Positions 1 through 9,600 of a DNA stretch of 17,847 nucleotides are shown in pieces (the stretch's first letter is position 1; every line of letters starts with the position of its first letter). The notes under the pieces were generated by a model that was given only the letters and a program-made list of their open reading frames with translations, had not been told where the DNA came from and ran no database searches. This DNA is from Fusobacterium sp. (GTDB lineage: Bacteria; Fusobacteriota; Fusobacteriia; Fusobacteriales; Fusobacteriaceae), in NCBI GenBank assembly GCA_020024855.1, contig JAHHTB010000020.1:1-17847 (forward strand), written 5' to 3'. The position numbers and the translations under genes were made by a program.

Positions 1-693
1 TTGCTTTTATTCCTGGTAATCCTCCATCTGGTTTTTCCCATTTTCCTGTCTCTGGGTTCTTTACGTAACCTCCGTTATTTCCAGTTACTTCTGATCCTTT
101 ATTTGATGTTCCTCCACCAACTTGTACCTCTTTATTTGATGTTCCTCCATCTGGTTTTGTTGGAACTTGTACATCTCCTTTTGTTACTCCACCTGTTGTA
201 CTATTTCCTCCATTTGCTGGAACCCATTTTCCTGTACTAGGATCTTTTTTATAATTTCCTTCTGTTACTGGGGCTTTCACTGGTGATTTTGATTCATTCT
301 TTTCACCTTTTATTCCTTTTTGGAAACCATCAACAGCATCTTTACTTCCAAAGAATCCATTTGTTGCTTTTATTCCTGGTAATCCTCCATCTGGTTTTTC
401 CCATTTTCCTGTCTCTGGGTTCTTTACGTAACCTCCGTTATTTCCAGTTACTTCTGATCCTTTATTTGATGTTCCTCCATCTGGTTTTGTTGGAACTTGT
501 ACATCTCCTTTTGTTACTCCACCTGTTGTACTATTTCCTCCATTTGCTGGAACCCATTTTCCTGTACTAGGATCTTTTTTATAATTTCCTTCTGTTACTG
601 GGGCTTTCACTGGTGATTTTGATTCATTCTTTTCACCTTTTATTCCTTTTTGGAAACCATCAACAGCATCTTTACTTCCAAAGAATCCATTTG
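1..693. repeat. Nearly perfect tandem repeat of 330 bp (110 codons)
   Basis: The block at 364-693 recurs at 1-363 with no mismatch that I could find by eye. The only difference is an extra 33 bases in the left copy (116-148). The unit encodes NGFFGSKDAVDGFQKGIKG, KSPVKAPVTEG, NYKKDPSTGKWVPANGG, a GGVTKGDVQVPTKPDGGTSN stretch, and GGYVKNPETGKWEKPDGGLP. A shorter diverged relative occupies about 694-945. The array reaches the window edge, so copy number is unknown. Both 330 and 33 are multiples of three, so length change keeps the frame. Confidence 0.93.
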
Positions 694-3600
694 TTGCTTT
701 TATTCCTGGTAATCCTCCATCTGGTTTTTCCCATTTTCCTGTCTCTGGATTTTTCTCCCATTTTCCTTCTGTTACTGGGGCTTTTACTGGAGGTTTTGGT
801 TCTACTGTTTGATTAGCTAATCCCTTTTGATATCCATCTAATGATTCTTTACTTCCAAATGGTCCATTTGTTGTGATTGCTCCATTTCCAGTATTTGGTT
901 TTTCCCATTTTCCTGTTTCTGGATTTTTTACATAACCTCCTGTATCAGGTTTTTGTGGTTTAGGTCCATCTACCACATCTCCACCTACTGGTTTTTTAGC
1001 TGGTAATGGTGGTGGTACTGGAATTTCTGTTTTCTTCTCTACTTTTGGTGGTGTTTGTGTTGGTATATTTACTTCTGGTCTCGGTATTTTGAATTCTGGT
1101 GTTGGTTCACTTGGTGCCTTTTTAGCTGGTACTTTTGGTATATTTACTTCTGGTCTTGGTATTTTGAATTCTGGAACCATTCCTCCATCTGTATCATCAT
1201 TTTTAGCTTTTTTACCTTTTCCAGCTGGAAGACTTCCTGTAATTCCAAATGTTCCACCTGATTTAGTTACATCCTTTTCTGTTGTTATTGATTTATTAAT
1301 GTCTGTATTAACTCCATCAAGTTTATTATCTCCAGTATTTTTATTTCCATTTACAGTTACATCTCCACCAATTTGAACATTCTCTGAGTTAAATCCAAGA
1401 GTTCCTTTTCCTGTTTGTTTCTTATCAACAACATCTCCAACTTCTCCTTGAACTCCTCCACCTTTTGTTCCAAAGTTTCCACCAATAATTGCTCCACCTT
1501 CGCTATAATCAGCTTTAACATCTTCAACAGTTACATTTCCACCTACTTTTAAGCTTCCATTTCCTGTCTCAGAGCCTAAGACTCCACCTTTCAGATTTAG
1601 ATCTCCTTTAACATCAGCATTTACAGATTTTTTAGCTGTAATTCCAGCTTGTTGAGAAAGTTGACTTCCTTTTTTACTGATTTGTCCTCCACCAGCAGAT
1701 ACTCCAACATCTCCTGTTACTATTGTACTTGAAGAACCTCCACCTGATACATCTAATCCTGCAAATCCTTCTATTCTAGAATCATCAATCTGATCAGTTT
1801 CTGTTTTTATATTTAAGTTTCCTCCAATTTCAAGATTTGCCTCATTTTCTGCATTTACTGTACTTCCAGTAATGTTAGTATCCCCTTTTGATTTTATTGT
1901 TATATTATTTCCTGAAATTGAACTTCCTTTGTTTATCTTATTATTAACATCATTTTTACTAAATGATGCACTTCCTGTAACTCCAGCTTGAGCATAAGCT
2001 CCATCAATAGCTCCTACTCCAACACTTCCAGTAATTCCACCAGATGCTCCTAATCCAATTGAATTTTCTTTCTCTGTTTTCTTAGCACTACTAATATTGA
2101 TTTTATCTGCTGAATCAAGTGTTACATCATTTCCTTTTACTTCAACTCCGTTTAAAGAAATATCTCCTTCAGTTGATTTAATGTTTATATTTCCTTTTGA
2201 GTCAAGAGTTGTTGTATTTTCCTCAGTAGTTACAGAAGTTGATTTGTTAACTTTCAATTCTCCAGTTACAGATGTAGTATTTCCTGCTAAATCACCAAAT
2301 ATCATATTTGTTACTGCCCCTACTCCTTGAGCTGCAGTTAATCCTTCATTTAATTGTTTGTTAGGATCATTTACAGTTTCACCTATCTGCATTCCTTTAT
2401 TTACTGTATCTGCAATATTACTTGTAGTAGTATTTCCAACTTTTGCTCCTAAAGAGAATTCATCATTTTTAGTTTCATGTTTATCTTCATACTTAGTAGT
2501 ATCTACTTTTTTACCAGTAATATTTAAATCTCCACCAGTTGAGAAATCACTTCCACCAATATCAACTGTTTCTCCAGCCTTAATATTTAGATTTCCACCA
2601 GTATTTACTGTTCCTTCTGTCCATGTAGTACTCTTTTGTTCAGATTTTTTAACTGATACACCAACTTCTGTATGGGCTTGAGCTAGTGAATCCATATAGT
2701 TTTTACCACCTTTACTATTACCCATATTTTGTTGTTGTTTAGATACTTCTACAGCTTGGCCTGTTACAACATTTGAAGAACCACCATCTGTTGGATTCCA
2801 TTGAACTCCTGCACTTGCTCCACCTGCACCTGCACTTGCCCCTGCATTAGTTATTCCAACATTTATATTACTTGATTTCTCTTCATATGTATTTTTTCCA
2901 GCCTCAAATGTAACATCTTTCTTAGCAGTAATACTTGTATCTCCTAATGAATTAATATCACTTCCTACAGATTTTACACTTCCTCCTGCATTAATATTTA
3001 CATTACCTTTTGATGTTACTCCACTTCCTTTTGATGTTGTTCCACTAAATTGTTTCTCATTTTTAGAGTAACTTACACCACTAAATCCTTCAGAATATGA
3101 ACTTCCTTTTACAGTATCCTGTCCATCTATTATATTAACATCACCTTTAGACTCAATATTGATTCCTCCTTCTCCAGAAATCATATCACTTCCTTTTAAT
3201 GTTATGTCTCCTCCAGATTTAACATTTAATCCGTTAAGTCCTCCTACTGTACTTCCTTTTGACTTAGTTTGAGTAAGTTCAGAGCCTGAATCTTGAACTG
3301 TCAATCCTCCCTCTCCAAATCCTAATTTCTTAGTTGAAGTAGTTTCATATGATACATCTTTACCATCTGTAATATTTACATTTCCACCTGCATTTAGATT
3401 TACATCATTTTTAGCAACAACATTACTTCCTTGTATATTTGTATCTTTTTTAGAATTAATAGTTACATTGTCTCCTGCAATGTTTGATCCATCTGATTTA
3501 GATTCAACTTTATTATATGATGAACTATTCCATCCACTTCCTTCTTGTTTTGATTCTGAACTAATTAAGTTTTGATCTTTGATATTTACATTGTCTCCAC

Positions 3601-6600
3601 TAATATTTACATTTCCACTTTCGCTTTCAATATCACTATTAGTTATATTTACATCTTTTTTAGCATTAAGTTCTATGTCACCTTTAGCTTGAATTCCTGC
3701 TTGATCACTTACTTGCTGATTTCCTTTTTCATCAAATCCTAATTTAGCTTCTATATCAATAGATCCTCCTGCATCTAGTGATACATTTCCATCTCCTTTT
3801 ATTGCTCCTCCAGACATAGTTATATCATTTCCTGCTTTAAGATTTACATCATCCCCTGCAGTAATTCCACCTTTAAATCCTCCAGTTGAATTATTTACGA
3901 TATCATTTTTTACATCTATATCTACTCTTCCACCAGCAATAACATTTCCATTATTATTTATGAATTCATCACCTTGAACTTTGATATTTCCACCAGCTTG
4001 TAATGTAGATCCATTTCCTGCTCCTTTATCAGCAGCTGCCATTTTTAATCTAGTTTCTTTACCAAAATATACTTGAGGTACTAATACTATATCCCCTTCT
4101 ACCTCCATCTCAACATACCAAACAATATCTTTTTCAAGATTATTAATCTGATCTGGAGTAAGTGGTTTTCCAATTTCTAACTTCAAACTATCTTTTTGAG
4201 TGATAGCATTATCTAGCATATCTTTTATATTATCAGAAGTTACTTCTCCACTATATCCAAGAGCATTTTTTATAGTATTATTGATTAACTCTTTTTCAAA
4301 ATAAGCATCTCCAACTACTGTTCCAAACTTATCTCCATCAATTCCTGCCTTGTCAAAGAAGTATTTTGAACCAAAGTACTTGTCAAGATCTATGAACTCA
4401 ATATTTGTTTCATATTTATATGGAACTCTTTCACCAGGTTTTGGAGTAGCTGGTCTAAAGATTCCATTATTTCCTTGTGGAATAGGAATATATATTACTG
4501 GGTTAACAGTTCCTGCAACCGCAAATGAAGAAAGTGTTCCTCCTGTTGAACCATCAATAGTTACTCCATTAATAGTTATTTGTCCTTTTTGTATTTCAAC
4601 ATCATGTACTTGTTTTACATCTTCAGTCTCAGTTACACCGTTTGGATCTCCTATTTCAACTTTAAACTCTCCATCAGTTTTTTGTACTGTTTCTCCATTT
4701 CCTATTGTGATAGTTGATGTTATATTTTCTTTTTTATCACTCTTTCCACCATAATAACTTCCATTTTCTATGGTAATATTTTTTCCTGCTTGTATTAAAG
4801 ATTGCCCATTTGTTGTTGTATATTCCTTAACCTTTCCCATATTACCATCAATTTTTAACTCTGCTTCTAATTTTTGAGAAAAATCATTTTTTAGAGATTC
4901 GATTTTCCAATTTGGATATACCATATCCATCATTTCTACAAGTAATTCATATCCAGCTTTTTCTTTTTCAGACATAGAATTATCACCATTAGTAACATAG
5001 TATCTTAAATTTTCAAAAAATTTATTAAATTCCGCTGGCTTTTCCTTGTATTTTAGTAAAAATTCTTTTAAACTTATTTCTGCCTGATTTCCTAATTGAA
5101 TTTTTGTATATTCTTCAAAATATTCCTTTACACTAAGATACTGATTATATGCCTTGTTTATTAAGTTTCCTTTAATAATTATATTTTTGCTCCCAGATTG
5201 AATGGTACTTGATTTATTTTCAATTATTGTTGGTAAATCTTTATTTTTTCCATTAAAAATTATATCTTCTTTTGCCTCTATAATAGATTTACTATTGGCT
5301 GTTATAGTAATATTTTGATTCTTTAATGATGGTAACTTAATTAAAAATGAAAGCCCATCAGTACCAGCATTATGTAAATGAATATTAGCAAAATTTAAAT
5401 CATCTTTATCTAATTTCTCTTTAAAGTCAATCTTAGCAATATTTTCAACTTTATCAGCATTAATATTCATATTTCCAGTAGCTTGAATAGTAGAGCCTTC
5501 ATTTATTAGCTTATTAGAAGTAATAGTCATATTTCCTACTCTATTTTCAAATCCTGCTTTAATAAATGAATGATTTTTATTACTTATCTCATTTTCTGCT
5601 GTTAATTCCATATCTTCAAAGCTCCAAATAACAGCTGAGCCTTCTTCTCCATTCTTTATATTTTTACCTTTTAATTTAATATCACTATTACTTACTATTT
5701 GTCCATTATTAATAATATCATCTTTTGCTTGAAAATCTAATGATCCCCAGTTAGAAATTTTTCCATCCTTATCTACTTGTATTTTTCCATCAGTTTTGAT
5801 AGTCATAGTATCATCAGATTTTAATCCAGCACTACTCAAATTCATATTTATTTTATTACCAGAATAATCAACAGTTAATTTCCCTTTACTTTGAATATCA
5901 CCTTTATTATCAAAAGTTCCATTTCCTGTATTTCCATTGGTATTCTTACTTCCATCAATTGTGATTTCATTTCCTGTTATTTTTCCAGTATTGGTATTCT
6001 CAAATTTATTTTTTACTTTTATACTTATAGTTCCTTTATTCTTTTCTCCTTCTGTATCTCCAGCTATTTTCCCAGTATTCTTAAATTCACTACTTTCAAA
6101 AGTTCCTGCTCCTTTAGTTTGAATACTTCCATTATTTTCAATATGTCCAATATTATTCTTTTTAGCCTTTATACTAAAATCTTCAGTAGTTTCTATTTTT
6201 CCACTAGTTTGATTATAGATATGACTTGCATTAATATCTAAATTCTTATTTAAAAATGTTCCTTGATTTTGTACACTACCTGTTGTATCTATACTTGTTT
6301 TTCCAGTTGTTTTTATAGTACCTTGATTTTTTATAGTTGCATCTCCATTAAGTGTTAAATCTCCAGAAATATCTATACTTCCTCTATTTCCATTTTCAAA
6401 GGTATTATTATCATCTATTCCAGTAGTTGTTATTTTTGTTGTTCCACCAAAAACTATCTGTCCTTCATTTTTAAATTTTTTAGAAGTTATATCTACAATT
6501 TTTGTTTCTCTTGTTTCAGTTTCTGCTCCAGTAGCATGAAGTTTTCCTGAGTTTTTAAAAGCATTATCACTGTTTACTTTTAAACCACTTCCAACTATCA

Positions 6601-9600
6601 TATCTTTACTATTTTTAAAGTCACTAACCTTAATATCAGCTTTTCCTGTAATATTTAAGCTTCCACTGTTATCCAATTTTCCTTTTTTACCATTTGATTC
6701 ATTTATAGTTAGATCTTTTCCTATTGCAGTGTTTGATTTATTTTCTAAACCTCCACCTTCAATAGTTAAACTACCTTTGATATTAACATCATTTTTATCA
6801 TCAGTAGCTACAGTTACTGTTCCTGGTTTTTCAAAAGTTACACTATTACTTCCATTATTTCCTGTTAATTTGAATTTAGCATCATTTCCAACTGCTAATT
6901 TTTCAAATTTAGCATGAGTTGCTTCAATATCTGAGCTATTTCCTATTTTTAGATCCTTACTACTAAAGATTCCTTTAAATACAGCTTTTAGATCCTTTCC
7001 AACACTCATATTTCCAGTATCATTAAATGATTTCCCTTTAATATCAGCATCTGTTCCAACAGAGATACTTCCACTATTAGTAATATCTCCACTCTCTTTT
7101 GCATCTAAAGTTAGTTTCTCCTTAGTTAATATTATTCCTTGGTTATCTAATTTTTCTGTAGTTTTTATAGTTACATCTTTAGCTTCTATATTTCCAAATC
7201 CAGCTGCTGATATCTTAGCCATAAGAGTTGCTGCTTCTTGCTTTTTCTTTTGCCAATCTTGGATTTTTGAAGTTAACTCTTTTACTTTAGTTGCTTCTGT
7301 CTCATTTTTTAATTGATCTTGTAATTCTTTTATCTTTGTGTCATATTCAGCCAAGCTTCCAACTTTATCAGTTTTTAATCTTTCTTCATATTTAGCTTTT
7401 GCTTTTAAATATGTATCAATCTTCTCTTTTTCTGCTTTTGATTCAAAAGATTTTCCCTCTATTGTTAAATTCTCTTTAGCATAGATTCTATTAGAGTTAG
7501 TTATCTTCTCTTTTGCTTTTATACTCATATCTTTACCTGATTCAAGTATACCATTGTTATTTAGTGTTGTTTTTGACTCTAAAGTTACCTTATCTGTTCC
7601 TTGGATAATCCCTTTATTTTCTAAAGAATCTGTTTTTGTTTTTATTTCTATCTCTTTAGAAGAGATTAACCCAACTTCCAATTTAGACATCTTTTCAGTT
7701 AAAGATTTTAAAGTTTCAACTACTTTTTCTAACTCTTTTACTTTTTCTTCCTGCTTTGCTTCTTTAGCTTCCTCTAACATCTTTTCAGCATCAGCCAAAG
7801 ATTGTTGTGATAGAGCATAGAATGATTGTAGGTACTCCTCTAATTTACTTCCATCATCAGCATTTATAAATTTATTAACTTCAATTAAAACTTTTTGAAC
7901 TCCTGAAATTATTCCTTCATTTGTTAGAGTTCCATTTGACTTGATTGTAACATTTTCTCCAGCTATCTTTCCACCAGCTTGGTTTACAGATTCCTCAGCT
8001 CCTACATTTATAGTTACATTTCCTTTATCATCAGAATCCTCTTTAGAAGCAATAATTTCTCCTTTATTTTCAAATTTATTATTTAATTTTATATCAATAT
8101 TTCCTTTGAATGCTAGAATTTTTCCAATATTGATTAATTCTTCAGCAGAAATATCTATTTTATTTGTATCTCCACTATTTCCTGACTTAATAGTTCCTTT
8201 ATTTTCAATTTTTTTACCATTAATAATACTTATATTTCCTGCTCCGTATGGATATTCATTATCCCCTGCTATTATAAGCCCTGTATCTTCATTGCTAAAA
8301 GTAAATTTTTCTCCTTTTATCTCAACATTAAATCCTGACACTATTCCAGTATTACTAAATGTTCCATTTTTTAAATTAATTGTTACCTTGTCATCTATAC
8401 TTATAGTTTCAGAATTTTTAGCTTTATTCTGTCTTAATTGTCCTGCATTATTTACTTTATCTGCAGTTATAGTCACTTTTGATCCAGATATCAATGAATT
8501 TTTTTTATTTTCTATTTCCTTAGCTATTATGTCTAAAGAACCACTTGTTGATATCTTTCCTGCATTTAAAAGATTTCCTTTAAGCTCAATTTTTCCTTCA
8601 TTTTCAATTGTATTAACTAAACTACCTATTGTTGTCTCATTATTTAGATTATTTCCCTTTATGTCTATATGTTGTGCATAAACCCCTCCACTCTTCCATT
8701 CGAATTGATCTTCAGATAATGGTAATCCTGTACTTGGGTCTACTACAACTATTTGATTATCTTTTCCAATAGTTATTACAGGTTGAGGTTTATTTGGATC
8801 ATAATCTTTAAAAACTGGTCTTAATAATTCTTCAAAGTTCAAATCTCCAGTAACTTCTATCATTAAATAACCATTTGATGTTATAGAACCATTGTGAGTT
8901 TTACTACCCTTTAATTTTAAACTATTACCTTTAATTTTTATAGAACCTTGCTTTTCTTTTAATCCTTGTGATATTATTTCATTACCAAGTTCAATATCCC
9001 CTTCAACTTCGATTACTACTCCATCATTAGCTCTAATACTGAAATTATATTTGTTTTTATTATTTTTTGTCTCTTTATTAAGATCATAATCTCCACTTAC
9101 AGTATCAAACTTTCCTTTACCATTTATAGTTATTTTATTATCAGAATTTAATCCACCAACTGTTATATTTCCACTACTATTTATTTGAATATCTCCAGCT
9201 GCTCTTATTAATCCTTCATGTCTTATCCCAAGCCCTTGAGCAGTGCTAATAAGTCTAATATTTTTACCATACATGGCTCCTAAACTACTTCCATAGATAC
9301 CATATTTTTCATTATTTGTATTTTCTTTATTATGTTCTACTACTTTTGGATTATCACTATTTACAGAACTTATCTTATTTTTTCCTGCTATTAAATTTAT
9401 ATCAGCATCTGTTTGTTCTTTCATAGCTGCAACTTGTCCATGTAATTTTATTGTTTCTGCAATTAAGTTAAAGTAATTTCCAGCAGTTCCTACTCCACCT
9501 TCTTCTATTACTATATCACCTTTATTAATTTGAACATCAATATTTCCATCATTTATACTAGGCTTCCCTGTTGTTAGTGTCACACCATTTGTATTGATAA

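Noticed and set aside
1..816. Repeated forward-strand frames rich in Leu/Phe (LLFLVILHLVFPIFLSL), resembling membrane segments
   Set aside because: They come from the antisense of Gly/Lys/Asn/Pro-rich tandem repeats; the repetition is of the TpsA repeat, not of a membrane protein.
1..960. CRISPR-like or insertion-sequence repeats
   Set aside because: Units are 330 bp, adjacent, and in one continuous coding frame; no short repeat-spacer pattern, no terminal inverted repeats and no transposase.
2097..2681. Two forward-strand open frames inside the TpsA gene
   Set aside because: Antisense shadows: stop codons are rare in this frame because the minus-strand coding sequence is repeat-rich. No signal of independent coding.
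1000..4000. VENN-type pretoxin motif marking a CdiA toxin junction
   Set aside because: Not seen in the visible frame. The proline-rich linker and repeats follow instead, so the toxin question is left open rather than claimed.
4350..4754. Forward-strand open frame of 134 codons
   Set aside because: Overlaps the conserved CdiA/FHA-like segment in antisense; the minus-strand frame has recognisable motifs and this one has none.
7941..8681. Long forward-strand open frame (246 codons) with serine/proline/phenylalanine-rich product
   Set aside because: It is the antisense of the TpsA beta-helix coding sequence. Its composition reflects complementary N/K/G codons; no good ribosome site and no domain.
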